DNA of 64,000 nucleotides from Pogona vitticeps (GCF_051106095.1 NC_135789.1:22935764-22999763); one strand, 5' to 3'; counted from the stretch's first letter, positions 23,592 to 36,196 are shown. Numbers and translations are program-made. The notes: generated by a model from the sequence alone, not told the origin.

Positions 23592-23729
23592 CAGTAGTTC
23601 CCAACCTTGGGTCCCCAGATGTTCTTGGACTGAAACTCCCAGGAGCCTTCACTACGAGCTGTGCTGGCCAGGAATTCTGGGGCTTGCAGTCCAAGAACAT
23701 TTGGGTGAGTCAAGGTTGGGAACCCCCTG
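23592..23729. mobile_element. hAT-like MITE
   Basis: Near-palindromic. Begins CAGTAGTTCCCAACCTTGGG and ends in the inverted CAAGGTTGGGAACCCCCTG, with the GATGTTCTTGGACT arms typical of hAT-derived MITEs here. A clean 8-bp target duplication was not seen. Confidence 0.65.
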
Positions 23730-24063
23730 CTCCAGACCATCGGGGTCCAGGCCCGGTCAAGGAGACCCAGTGGGGGAATCAAACTCCCAACTTCAGGCTC
23801 AGCAGCCAGAGACCTCAGCCGCTGAGCGGTCCACATCTGGTCCTGAGAGCCAGCCTTTCCCAGGATGGCAGCACCCACCACAAAAGTGTTGAACGGCATC
23901 TCCCATCATCCTCAGAGCTATCCTGCTGAAGCTGTTGGGTTTTGTGATGATTAAACAAGGCAGTCCAGCAACCCTCCCCATATTCTTTCTTTATTCCAGA
24001 TTCCATGGATTTGGTTCAAGCCCCTGAGGAGACTGAAGAAAAGGAAATAAAGGACCAGTGAAT

Positions 24064-24066
<3 letters not shown>

Positions 24067-24119
<53 letters not shown>
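24067..24119. repeat. GT then GA dinucleotide repeat
   Basis: A long GT run passing directly into a GA run. Confidence 0.95.
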
Positions 24120-24715
24120 AATGGGATTTTAATAAATTGCTTGCACTGCAAATTCTGTCATTCATCATCCTATCTGAGAGACACACACCTTAAAGACACC
24201 TAAATGTGGCTCGCCTGGGAGAAGGGCCTCAATTGGAAGGTAGCTACAGGTCTAGCTTCCTGTCCAGAAAGGAAGCTTCCTGGGGCAAGAGCAGGAAGCT
24301 TCGGCAGAACTAGGCCTAGCTAACTCTCAAAGCCTTCTAGTTGAGGTCTTTCTCTACACGTGAGTCACATTTAGGTGTCCATAGGTAGAATTCGCAGAAC
24401 AGGAAATCATGGAATTGGTACTGGTCTAAAAATCAGAATACACAATTCCTAAAGGGAAGACCCATTTCTCACTGGTCTGCTAATCATGAAAGCAGCCACC
24501 TTGTTCCTCTCCTGACTTAAGAGGTGGTTCCATCAGCACCAAAGTTCATCCTATGTTCATCCTTGACTCCCTTGGAAAGATGATGCACATGTGGGGGATG
24601 CAATGGTGGGGATTTGCTATGTTGCCAGTGTTGCTTTCTATACACCAAGACGCACACAACTCCGGTGCCAAGAGGAAAAACAGGCACCATGAACTAGGAA
24701 CTGTCATCCTCATCT
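24120..24715. other. No gene recognised
   Basis: No supported feature. Confidence 0.35.
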
Positions 24716-24845
24716 TAGACCTGCAGAGCTGGAAGGGACCCTGTGGGGTCATCCAGTCCAGCCCCCGCCAAGGAAAGCCCAGTGGGGGAATCGAACTCCC
24801 AACCTCTGGTTCTGCAGCCAGATGCCTACACCAGGGAGCTATCCA
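24716..24845. mobile_element. CR1 3'-end-like piece joined to antisense SINE piece
   Basis: CTGGAAGGGACC plus GGTCATCCAGTCCAGCCCC is the classic CR1 3' UTR phrase. It is followed by an antisense tRNA-like stretch containing GAATCGAACTCCCAACC. Confidence 0.55.
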
Positions 24846-25054
24846 GACATTTGCTGCTATGGTTTTACAGTAAAGGCAGTGGAGATGACCGATAGGATTC
24901 TGGTCACTATTTCAAATAGTTGTTATTTAATTAATTTATATACCTGCCAAATTCACAGAACTCCGGGAGATGCACAACGAGCAAACCCCACAACCTGCAT
25001 GCAACATGTGGCCGTCCAAAGCGGGCAGCGTTTTCTGTTTACTGTGTGACTCCC

Positions 25055-25320
25055 CATGTGGTGTAGTGGGTAGAGTAGTGGCCTCTCAGGAGACTTGGGT
25101 TTTAATCCTTGCTCAGGCACGGAGGAGATACTGGGGGAGAGGAATGCGTACAAACCACTCCTCAAATATCCCATTTGAGGGATATTTGAAATTGGTGGTG
25201 AAAGAGCCGTCCATCACAAAGCGAGTCACAAAGGAGAGAGCATTCGATCAGGAATTGAAGACTGGCTCGGAAGGGAAGCAGGTGTGGAATTTCCTGGCGT
25301 GATCGCCAGAGGTCAGTAGC
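25055..25320 (+). mobile_element. tRNA-derived SINE
   Basis: Has a GTGGTGTAGTGGGTAGAGTAG box-A-like start, then a GGTTTTAATCC box-B-like segment. The body was not assigned to a family. Confidence 0.5.
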
Positions 25321-26398
25321 AGATCAAAGAAAATGGGACGATGCGCCCAAAGGAGAGTTGCGGGGGGGGGGGGAATCCTGTTGACCTGGGCAGCATCCTT
25401 AAAATCGACAGTATCATAGATGAATTATTTTCTGGTGATTCCGAATAAAAGTGACTGATTAATTTTGCTCTGGGCTTCCTGTGTGGGGTTCTTGCTTTGG
25501 GGTTCACACCCCCTGGAACCATTCCCGCTTCTTCATCTCTTAAGGTTTGCGTGATTGGAATACGTCCCGTTAAATTGCCCCACCCCCCGATGTGTGGTTT
25601 GTACACAGTTCTCCCTAACAGGTTGGCAAAGAATTTGATGCGAAGCCAAACCCTGACACCCCCCCCGAACTGTAACCACAACAACAAACCCAACGCTAAT
25701 CCGACTCCTCGCCCCAGCCTCAATCCATCCAAACACGATCCACGCGTCTTCCCCTGTCTCTGCTTCCATCTGGCCCTTTTCCCTCCAGAGTCATCCCAGC
25801 GCCGTCTTCTGCAGAGCAGGATCGGGCCTGGCAGTGACTCACAGAGGATAAGAGGAGAGCTTTCAAAGTTACCCCTTTCAGAGTCACATTTCAGCACAGA
25901 TTAAAGGAAACGGTGAAGGTATTAGAGCTGACAGCTGACACTGAAGACATGAAAGCTTGCTGCCTGGAGAGAAAATCTTCAGTCCTACATCTGGAAAAGC
26001 AAAGGGGGGGGGCACCCTTTCTCCCTGTTGTTTTATGTCCTTGCGAATCGATGCATGAAGGAGGGGCAGGAGGTAGATCTCAAACTGTTGTTATTCCCCT
26101 GGGGATCAGTCAGAAGGACGGGCCATGGTGAGCAAAGCATTTGCTGTGCACTCAGATGCTTTCAACCATTAAGGAATTATTTCTTCTAATGACAGATTGT
26201 CTATAATAGGAAGGTGCACTGCCTTTGGACAAATGGGTAAAAGAGGACCAAATTCTAAGGTATCTCCAAAGCAGGTCAATGAGCTACTGGTTAAACAGGG
26301 TAGAATAATACCCTTATAGATTCTTCACATCCAGTTCACCATTAGTGGGGTTTATAAGCCTTATATATCCTGTGTTTTGCAGTGAGGAAATGGACATC
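25321..26398. other. No gene recognised
   Basis: G run near 25361, C run near 25661. Open frames match nothing known. Confidence 0.35.
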
Positions 26399-26399
26399 A

Positions 26400-26545
26400 A
26401 ATGGGTAGCTTAGTGGCTTAGCCATCTGGCTATGGAGCCTGAAGGTTGAGAGTTTGATTCCCCATTATGCCTCCTTCACAGGAGCTGGACTCGATCCATA
26501 GCATCCCTTCCAGCTCTGCAGTTCTAAGATGATGATGATGATGAA
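26400..26545 (+). mobile_element. tRNA-derived SINE with GAT tail
   Basis: Box-A-like TAGCTTAGTGGCTTAGCC and box-B-like GAGAGTTTGATTCCCC, then CTGGACTCGATCCATAGC and a short GATGAT tail. Confidence 0.6.
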
Positions 26546-26818
26546 ACTGCTGACACAAAAGGAGAAGGTGAGCAACAGATGAATGGAGGCCTAGATCTTC
26601 TCCCCAGGACACACCAGCTACTAAGGCTTTAAGGAGGGCTAAGACCATTCTCCACTAGCCATTTTGAGGATCTGTCGGGAAAAGTGAAAGAACTGAATAA
26701 TCACTGCTACCTAAGATACACGTTCTTTAATTTTCTTTTCCCTTCCCTTTCTTCCCTAGCTTCACAAGCCACCTCGGGTACTCTTGAGGAGAAAGGCATG
26801 GTACAGACATTTTAAATA

Positions 26819-27483
26819 CAGTAGGACTGTAACCATGGGATCGGTATTCACAGTTTCACTTATCTGCGGTCTGAAAAAAGCGAAAGAAAAAAATGTAGAA
26901 TCTAAAATCTAAAATATTAAAAGAAAAAAATCGAGAAAAAGGGATTTCCATGATGTATTTACCAGAACTGGCCACCAGAGGCAGCCAGAGACCATGTTAT
27001 GTATTGTTTTGTTTAAGTATACATAGTATGGTCTCTGGCTCCCTCGGGTGGCCGGTTCTGGTAAGACATGGTGAAAATACTTTCTCATTTTTTTCCCTTT
27101 TACCATGCTATGTGTAGCATTCACTACCGTGTTTCCCCGAAAATAAGTCAGGGTCTTATATTAATTTCTGCTCCAAAAAACGCATTAGGGTTTATTTTCA
27201 GGGGAAGTTTTTTTTTTCATGTACAATCATCTACATTGATTCCAATGCAGTCTTGTCATCTTCTTCTGGTTGCTGCACAAGGGTGGAGGGTGGGGGTTTC
27301 CACTTAACCGGGGCTTATTTTTGGGGGGGTAGGGCTTATATTACGAGCATCCTGAAAAATCATACTGGGGCTTATTTTCAGGTTAGGTCGAATTTTAGGG
27401 AAACGGTATCACCCGTCATTTTCAGCATCCATGGGGCGGGTGGGGATTGAAACCAATCCCCAGTGGATATAGGGGTCCTGCTG
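26819..27483. mobile_element. Tigger-like MITE interrupted by another MITE
   Basis: The left end CAGTAGGACTG after TA and the right end GGGGTCCTGCTG match the 19321 family. The middle is split by the element at 27127-27406, so the host MITE is older. Confidence 0.65.
27127..27406. mobile_element. MITE with CCGTGTTTCCCCGAAAATAA termini, nested
   Basis: Begins CCGTGTTTCCCC after TA and ends GGGAAACGG before TA, with repeated GGCTTATTTT phrases. About 280 bp, non-coding, TA target site, probably mariner-type. Confidence 0.75.
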
Positions 27484-28088
27484 CATTGTAAGAGTTTGTC
27501 CTTTTTTAGCTTCATATTGTTTCTTCTAACACATAAGTTGCCTTGAGCCCTCTTGAGGACAAAGGCAGGGTGTAAATATTTTAAATAAAGAAGCAATAAA
27601 CAAACAATAGTCCCGGATAAGTATGCCATGATTATTTCTTTGTGAGGGTATAAATCCCAAGACCAAATCCAGAACATGCTATATACCTCACCTCTGTAAC
27701 AACCCTTTCACCCATCCCAAGATGTCATCAGGAGATTTTTAAAAAATACTTGCAATATAAAAAGTGTTTATTCCATATACAGAAGATCTTCCCCACATAC
27801 AAACATGAAAAAAAATTATCTGAATCGTCATAACAGGCAAAGAAAATAATCAACAAATATACAACTATCTGGGCAACCTTTTGTTGTTGCTACAAAATGC
27901 AGATTTAGGAATCAACAGCACCAAAGAAAGAAGACGTTGCATCTGCACTATATATGTAAAGAGCACCTTGGTCCCGCCTTGACTGTCATGGGTCCAACTT
28001 CAAGGGTTCTGCTAGCTTCCTATGAGAAGGCTATTGGCAAAGAATCTTAAGGCTGCCACCAACCTACGAACCCTAGGACTCCATAGGA
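27484..28088. other. No gene recognised
   Basis: AT-rich sequence ahead of the copia element. Nothing assigned. Confidence 0.35.
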
Positions 28089-28093
28089 CCGTT

Positions 28094-28679
28094 TGACAGG
28101 TTTTGGCAACCTGAAGAAATTGTTGAATGCAATTCTATAAGTAATATCAGGATCAGAGCTACAAAGAGATGTGTAACTAAAGGCAATACAGCTGAGCTGA
28201 TGAATACAGCTGAGTAAAGACCAACATGATTGGTGAAACCTAGAATAAAGCTAGGAGAGCTAGCATTCACACTTTGTTGGTTGTGGGGTTGGTTGTTGGT
28301 GATATATGCTGTGTCGGAGTGCTGAAGAAAATTGCTGTATTGGAAGAATTGCTGTTGCTGGAGAAGATCCTGAGAGAAGCCTATCTCCGTGCTTACTGGG
28401 AGAGGAACTTGTGGCTTCAGGACTACTCAAACTGGTAACAAACTCTGGACTATTTACCAAAGGACTGTACCTGTGATTTATCCATTGTAACTGCTGGACT
28501 GCTGTGTATGACCGAGGACTGTATGACCAAGAGTAAAGCTGTGTATATATGAAAATTACTGTAAATAATACAAGTTATACTTCTGACAACACTACAAGTG
28601 GTCTGCTGTGTTCATCTCAGGGAAGTTTGTCTACCAATAGCGCCCCCTGGTGTACCCTGGAAACGCCGCACCTCTGTCA
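28094..28679 (+). repeat. Copia 5' LTR
   Basis: TG...CA ends. Preceded by CCGTT. Confidence 0.93.
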
Positions 28680-31600
28680 ATGGTTATGGGCCCAGGACTG
28701 CGTCCAGGTGTGTATCCAGGAAGCTATTGAAGAAATTGCTGACCTGAGAGAGAGCCAAGTAGTGTGCAAACAGAAGAAGTAAGTATTAACAGCTTTGGCA
28801 ACAGTCTGTAAAAATGGCCAATGAAATGCTTATGTCTGGACTGAGCATTAAGAAGTTGAATGGAGAAAATTATTCAACTTGGCAGCAAAAGGTCCAATTA
28901 CTATTACAAAAGGAAGCATTGTGCGACATTGTAGAGAATCCCCCGGCAGTGCTAAATGAAAGAAAACAGAAACAAAACACTAAGGCACTGGCTATAATTG
29001 GGCTAACTCTAGAAGATCGTCTTCTTATTCACCTTAGAGGACAAAATTCAGCGAAACAGGCATGGGAGGATTTAAGGAGACTCTTCGTAAGAGATAGCAT
29101 TGGAAGCCAAATACAAATTGCCAGAAAACTCTTTCGTACTAGACTGAAAGCTGGTGAGAGTATGCTTCAACATTTAGAAATAATGAAGACAATGCTAATG
29201 GACTTAAGGGAGAAAAATATTACATTTACAGAAATACAGGAAGCATTTATTATTCTGTCTTCATTAGATGAATCATATGACCAGCTAGTAACCAATTTAG
29301 AAATTCTTCCTCAAGCAGAACTGACAGTGCTTAATATAACAAGCAAACTTTTGGAAGAAGAGCAAAAGCGAAAAGATAACAGGCAACTACGCGACTCCAA
29401 ACTCACTAATCAACGTGACAAACCGAATGAAAGTGAGGAGGAGGTAGATACAGCTGCAAACATTCATCCTGGGAAGCGTTGTTTTTCCTGTGGCTCGAGA
29501 AAACATCTGATAAAAAATTGTAAATTTAAGAAAGGAAAAAGAAAACAACCAAGACACGAGAGAGACGCACTAAACCTGACTGAGGCTATTTATAACTCTG
29601 ACCACCAAGAAGAATGGATTGTTGATTCTGGAGCAACAGCCAACATGAGTAAGGACAAAAAGCTAATATTTAATTACCAGCCAGTATTTAATCAGCAAGT
29701 ATGTTTAGCTGATGGTATAAATGCTAAAATTGTGGGAAGAGGTAAAGTTAAATTGCCTTGTTTAACTCAACCAATAGAAGTTTTATATGTCCCTAAACTC
29801 AAACATAACTTACTGTCTGTTAGTTCATTAACAAAGAATGGATTTATCTGCACTTTCTATGAAAACAGATGCATAATAACAGGCAAGAACAATGAAAAAT
29901 TGAATTGCTATGTTAGGAATAATTTATATAGGCTGAACTGTACTAAAGCTAACAATGTATATGAGAACAAATGTCCACATAGGGATTGCATTCATTTATG
30001 GCATCAGAGATTAGGACATGCAAATTATAAAACTCTGAGAAAAACAATTGAGAACTCAGTAGGAGTAAATTTAAGGCAGTGTGATGAATATGTGAACTGC
30101 CAAGCATGTCAGTTAGCTAAGAGTAAGAGAGCTCCCATAATGAAACACAGTAATGTACAAGTCAAAAATATTTTAGATCTTGTATCCATGGATGTAATAG
30201 GACCGAAGCGTGCATCATTAGGAGGAGCGAGATAATTCTTTCTATTCAAGATCAGAAGTCCAGATTTGGATTCTGCTACTTGATGAAAGACAAAAGTTCA
30301 GTGCATGTAGAATTTGAAAAATGGCTTAAATTTGTTGAACGTAAGACTGGCAGGAAAGTAAAACAGATACAAACAGACAATGGAACTGAATTTACCAATG
30401 CCAAATTTCAGGCTATATTGAGTAAAAATGGCATTACTCATAGGAAATCTGCTCCTTACACACCAACTCAAAATGCATTTATTGAAAGAAGGGGCCAAAC
30501 TCTGCAGAACATGGCTGAGGCGATGATTAAGGGGAGTACACTATCGGAAAAATTTTGGGGTGAGGCGATACTTTGTGCTAATTTTTTATCTTAATATTCT
30601 TTGGCACAGTGGAGTAAACAACATTCCGAACACAATATGGACAGGGAGGAAACCCAATTTAAAATTTTTGCATGTTTTTGGATCTCCTGCATGGGTACAC
30701 ATTCCCAAAGAGACAAGGAGAAAGGGAGACAGGAAAGCCAAATTGATGTATTTCTTAGGCTATCAACAGAACAGGAGAGCATTTAGGTTCGGATTGCCAA
30801 ATTTAAACAAAGTTGTTATCAGTAGCAGTGCCTCATTTAACGAGCACAGTAACTGGGAAAAAATAAGTGAACCTCCTGAGACAATAATTCAATTACCAGA
30901 AGAACAGGAGAATAGTGATGATAGTGGAGATGAGAGAGAATCTCAGCCAGAACAAGAAATAAAAAGAGAAACTGAACCTGTTGAATTACAGCAAGATGCA
31001 GAAATTCCATCAACCTCAGAGGAAAGGGAAACTCTTGAGGAGGAGAGTAAATTACCTAGGAGATCTACCAGGGAAAGAAGGACTCCAGATAGGTATAAAC
31101 CAGAGACATATTATTGTCTTAATGTATCTGAACCAGAAACATATGAGGATATTTGCCATATGCCTGAAAAAGAGCAAATAAAATGGAAAGAGGCAATAGA
31201 GAAAGAATTAAATTCCTTAAAACAGTTGAAGGTATATGAGGAAGTGAAACAACCTGAAAACTGTAAAATAATAGGATGCAGGTGGGTATTTAAAAGAAAG
31301 GTAGATGCCGATGGTAGCATGAGATATAGAGCGAGGTTAGTAGCAAAGGGATATGCACAAACATCAAATGATTATGATCAGGTCTTTGCTCCAGCACTAA
31401 GACCAGAAACACTAAGATTTGTACTAACCTATGCAGCTAAACACAATCTAGTAACCAAGCATGTAGATATAGAAACAGCTTATTTATATGCTGACCTGCA
31501 GCATACAGTTTACATGGAAACACCACCAAGTATTGAAAAGAAAGGAAAATGTTGGATACTCAGAAAAAGTTTGTATGGTCTCAGGCAAAGTGGCCATGAG

Positions 31601-32733
31601 TGGAACCAACATTTAACCAAAACTTTAAAAAGTAATGGTTTTATACAAGGAAAAGCAGACCCTTGTCTATTTATAAAAGAGAAGACACAAGCAATAATAC
31701 TTGTATTTGTGGATGATTTGGCTATATTTGCAAAAAGTAAGAAAGATGCTGAGGAAATAATTCAAATGTTAAAGAGAAATTATAAATTGAGAGATTTAGG
31801 AGAAATCAGCAACTATTTAGGAGTAGAAACTGAAAGAAATGAAAAAGGATTTAAAATAACTCAAAGAAATAAAATATTAAAACAATATAAAATGAAAGAC
31901 TGTAAAGGTGCACCAACACCAATGAATGTTGAATATGAGAAAGAGAATATCACTGGTCCTGAGTGTGATATAGACTTATACAGATCTTTAATTGGTAGTT
32001 TACTATATCTTAGCAGATGGTCAAGGCCAGATATCTCCATTGCTGTAAATTTACTTTCAAGGAATGTATGCAAACCCAATGAAAGACATTGGCAATCTGC
32101 TAAAAGAGTGTTGTGATACTTAAAGGAGACACAAGACAAAGAGCTACATTTAGAACCAGAGGGAGAACTTTCCATAACTGCTTATGCTGATGCTAATTAC
32201 GGAAGTGATGTGATAACCAGAAGATCCACTTCAGGCATGACAGTACATTTAGGAGGTAGTCTGGTGAACTGGAAAACAGCTAGGCAAAAATTTATATCTT
32301 TGTCCTGTGCTGAATCTGAGTATGCTGCATTGTCAGAACTCTGTACAGACCTTGTGTACTATAAGCAATTGGCACAAGATCTGGGAATACATATACAAAG
32401 CCCAATAATAGCTTTTGAAGACAATCAAGCGGTCATTCAGATGGCGAATTCACCTAATGTGAAAAGTAGATCTAAACACACAGATATTAGATACCAGAAT
32501 GTGAAACAAAGCATTGAAAATGGATTGATAGAGCTAATATACTGTGAAACTGAAAAGAACAAAGCTGATTGTTTAACCAAGGTATTGGGGCCAACGAAGC
32601 ATGAGAAAGCTTGTTGTATGTTGGGATTGAAATGAAATATATATGAATGTAAATATTCTGGAATGTATAGAAAACAATTTAAGAATGTACATATATGTAA
32701 AACGAAGAATTGATTCTACAATTTGGAGGAGAT

Positions 32734-32976
32734 TGACAGGTTTTGGCAACCTGAAGAAATTGTTGAATGCAATTCTATAAGTAATATCTGCTGGACTGCT
32801 GTGTATGACCGAGGACTGTATGACCAAGAGTAAAGCTGTGTATATATGAAAATTACTGTAAATAATACAAGTTATACTTCTGACAACACTACAAGTGGCC
32901 TGCTGTGTTCATCTTAGGGAAGTTTGTCTACCAATAGCGCCCCCTGGTGTACCCTGGAAACGCCGCACCTCTGTCA
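32734..32976 (+). repeat. Copia 3' LTR
   Basis: Same ends as the 5' LTR but shorter. Followed by CCGTT. Confidence 0.93.
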
Positions 32977-32981
32977 CCGTT

Positions 32982-33420
32982 AAAGTGCTGTCAAACCGGT
33001 ATCCTTACGTAGAGCAGAGACACTTCCGATAACTCACATGGAACCTTGAGAACTTGAGGTTTAATTTCTGAAAAGGTTTCTAGACCTCATGATTACAGGC
33101 CAAGGACTCGTGACCAGTTTCCCCCAGGGGATCAAGCAGATGAAGACGTTTAAGGAGAAGGTGTCTCCTTAACTCCCATACTGCAGAATTTCAGGCGCAC
33201 TACCCCCCCCCACTGCAATTTGAGACTGAGACACACACACCCTGAAATTTGGGGCTGAGGCACCCTTCCATTCCAGCCCCATAAGCTGCCCCGACCCTGG
33301 ATACAACACATCACGAGTTAGCACAAACCAGCAAACACACAATGCAAATAATATCTGGAACAGATCCTTTTCATAGAGGCTGAGGTTGATGGCTTTAGAG
33401 TAGTGCTCCCGAAAGCTTTC
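32982..33420. other. No gene recognised
   Basis: C-rich and CA-rich scraps near 33206-33240. Nothing assigned. Confidence 0.35.
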
Positions 33421-33423
33421 TTC

Positions 33424-33540
33424 TCCAGATGTTCTTGGACTACAATGCCCAGAAATCCTGGCCAGCCCAGCTAAGGAGGGAGGCTTCTAGGAGTTGCAGT
33501 CCAGGAACACCTGGGGGTCCCCCACAGTCAGGAAGCACCA
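33424..33540. mobile_element. hAT-like MITE remnant
   Basis: Shares the CCAGATGTTCTTGGACTACA arm and an inverted GTTGCAGTCCAGGAACACCT arm with the MITEs at 23592 and 59826. The ends are decayed. Confidence 0.5.
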
Positions 33541-33581
33541 TTCATGTTCAAAGACCATGAAGAACATCATTTCTGGAACCG

Positions 33582-35319
33582 TCACACCCAGGATTCCTCG
33601 TCGTCTGACACTCCAGCTTCCTTCTCGGCCGTGGTCCTCTCCTCACAGTGTGTGGAAGAGACCTCATTTTGCCCTTCAGTGCTAGAGTTCAAAGTTTCCT
33701 TTTCTCTCGGCTTAGCCAGGCTCTTGGGGGGAGGTTTAGGCTGGCTTTTGAGGCTGGAGGTCCTTCGGAGATTGCCTGTCGGCCACCGGGGTAGGGATCT
33801 TTGAAGGCTTCTTCTCTGGCCGGTGGTCTCTGCGTGGTCGAATCTTAGGACGCAGCTTGAGCTTGTAAATGGACGGAACGCGCTCTGGTTTCTTCAGCGA
33901 CCGCCTGGGTTTACTTGGGAGCAGTTCCACGCTTTCTAGAGTGGCAAAACTCTCTGCGGAACTGGTGGCCGTACTCAACGTGGCTTGGGTGGCATCACCA
34001 TTTGGTTCGCCTTCATCCATCGAAGGAGAGGGCTTGTCCTCTCCTGTTTGGGGGGACCCTTGCTTCTCCTCACGAGGAGGGTCTCTTTCCAGAACCTTTT
34101 TTGGCATGGATTTTCCACCCTCCCCACGTGGTCCTGGTGGAGGGCCATGGAGAGCTCTCGAATGACAGCCTCATAGCATGATCCTGCAGGGTGCCATTTT
34201 GTCTCGCTTTCAGGGACATAGACACCACTCCGAGGGACACCTTCCCTGTAATCCAAGACCTTTGTGGCGTTTGACCAAAAGGGGAGGGATGGTGTAGACA
34301 ACCTTCGGTCATTACAGTCTAAGGCAGCCGTGCCTCTTCGTGAGTCACGGTCCATTCTAAACCCTCTCAACTGGCTCTCTTTGGAAATGTGGTTCTCATC
34401 CTCGCCGTCTTCCAACTCCTTGATGTTGGCCATGATTTCTTCCTCCAGACTCCTATACAGAGCCTGTTCTTCAGCCATGTTGATAGGCAATGGAGTGTAG
34501 ACACGTTCCTTCTCTACTGGAGGCTCCTTGATATCTCCATGGCCGCTTTGATCATTCTCACAAGGGCTATGCGGAGCACCTCTTTGATCAAGGTTTGTCT
34601 GGACATTCTTCCTTTGATGTTCTAGGTTTACCTGGTTGAGTCCAACCCAGGATCTCTCAGGAAATCCATTGCTTGCCTTTCCCTCTTCCTTCTGAGGACT
34701 AGCCCCACCCTTGAGCACCCCAACTTGGGTCATAAGGCCCCCTCCATTTCTCGTTTCGTAGCTTTTGCTGGGGGTGGGAGGCCTGGAGAACGTCAGCCTG
34801 ACCTTGGCTGAACCCTTTGCACTGCTCTCCTCTTTTTGAACAGAGTGCATCTGTTTCACTGGGGAAAAAGATCTCCCTGCTTTGGGGGCCTTTTTCAGTC
34901 CCTCAGTAGGAACCCCTTCTTGATGGGCCACTGAGCTGTGGCCACTGGTTGGGACCTCCCGAGTCTGCTGAACATTAGAATGAGTTGGAGTCGATGGACG
35001 GAGCTTTAGCATCTGCTGGAATCCAGAGGCCAGAGATGCCCCGACCTTTTGGCCAGGAGTTCCAGGGGACGTGGCCTCCTCTGTTTTTTCAATCTGAGAA
35101 GCAGCCGTCATCTGGGTACTCCTTGCCGTTCTCCCAGGTCGTAGCTCTGGGACGCCTTTTGAGCCGAGCAAGTGGTTCTCCACGTTTCCATTCTGCTCGG
35201 AGGAGAAGGACCCACAGAACATCCCTCTTCTACTCTGTGTCAAGAAGGTCTGCTTGGATCCGGGCCTGTCGTCGGCAGCTGAAGACCTCCTCAAGGGAGT
35301 CGACTACTGTTCCTTCCCC
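33582..35319 (-). CDS. GAS2L2: GAS2L2 last exon (C-terminal half), two frame changes
   Basis: The minus-strand acceptor CCGTTTCAG sits at 35320. The exon encodes the long disordered C-terminal part of GAS2L2. Blocks that fit the mammalian protein are YTPLP with [20 protein letters not shown], the basic [18 protein letters not shown] and the final DDEESWV with TGA at 33582-33584. PSKIPTP is an SxIP-type motif of the kind that binds EB1 at microtubule plus ends. The blocks are not in one frame: the frame changes near 34097-34102 (a run of six A on the coding strand) and again near 33770-33790. These may be assembly indels or real decay. No upstream GAS2L2 exon was found between here and IFT22, and exon 1 lies on the wrong side, at 16 kb. 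The exon is also partly duplicated at 54.2 kb. Confidence 0.88.
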
Positions 35320-35599
35320 CTGAAACGGAAAGAAGAAGTGAGCATGAAAACACAAACACACAACAAATCCCGCAGAACAACAGCCTCGGTTTACACAAAC
35401 CTGTTCTTCCCCAGCCTGGTGCCATCTGGGCCTATTGGAATGCCACTCCCATTATCCACACAGCCAGCATGGTTAATGGGAGCTGTAGTCCAACATAAAG
35501 GCACCAGAATTGAGAAGGTGGATTTAACCCAGGGTCCCTGATAGGACAGAAAGCTTTCTTGCAATGATCAGGATTGAATTTATTTGGGGTTTTGATGTC

Positions 35600-36196
35600 C
35601 CATCACATGAGCAGGGGGGTTGGACTCGATGGCCTCATAGGACTTTTCCAATTCAATTATTCTATGATTTTAGGCTTGCTGACTTGACATGGAGTCATCA
35701 CTTGCCCCATGAAAGCACAGCATCTTTGACCTTGGGACATCTCTTTTGGGAAGACTTAAACCGGTAGCTCTGGTTGAGTAAGGGATTACCATACTTGCGA
35801 AGGCTGTCGACTAGGTGGAACATGTTCAGAAGAGGATGATTTGAAGGAGTAAAACTAGCCTTATGAGGACCAGTCAAGGGAAGAGAAGATGTAGAGATGC
35901 AGACATAGTCATCTTTAAATATCTGGAGGGAGCAAGCTGCTCCCGAGAGCAGGACAGGAACCAATGATTTCAACTGACAAGAAGGGAGATTTGGACTAAA
36001 CATTAGGAGGAAATTCCTGGCAGTAGAAGCTGGTTGATAGTGGAATGGGCTGCCGTGCAAGGTGGTCGACCCTCCTCCATTGAAGAGTTTGCAACCAACC
36101 TCTCCAAGATGTTTTAACCTTCTGGATGTCCCGCAGCAGTCAGACGTTGGATCCGATGGAGAACTGGATCTTGTCCAACCCTAGAGTTCCATGATT
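35600..36196 (+). mobile_element. CR1 LINE 3' ends (two pieces)
   Basis: 35600-35675 has GGTTGGACTCGATGGCCTCA and ends in ATTCTATGATTTT. 35790-36196 has the long CR1 3' UTR order: ATATCTGGAGGGAGCAAGCT, GGAGATTTGGACTAAACATT, GGAATGGGCTGCC, then GTCCAACCCTAG and a terminal CCATGATTC. No coding part remains. Confidence 0.85.

Larger units (their letters stand above)
28094..32976 (+). mobile_element. Ty1/copia LTR retrotransposon, nearly complete fossil
   Basis: LTRs lie at 28094-28679 and 32734-32976, both TGACAGG...CTGTCA, unequal in length. The 5-bp target duplication CCGTT lies at 28089-28093 and 32977-32981. The primer site TGGTTATGGGCCCA at 28681 fits the initiator-Met tRNA usual for copia, and a purine-rich tract precedes the 3' LTR. 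Domains are in copia order, with integrase before reverse transcriptase: gag with zinc knuckle CFSCGSRKHLIKNC (about 28.8-29.5 kb), protease DSGA (29.6), integrase with the HHCC region and DNGTEF (30.0-30.8), reverse transcriptase with YGLRQS and FVDD (31.2-32.0), RNase H (32.2-32.6). It has about two or three breaks. The LTRs show only about two mismatches over some 240 aligned bases, so insertion looks recent. Confidence 0.95.
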
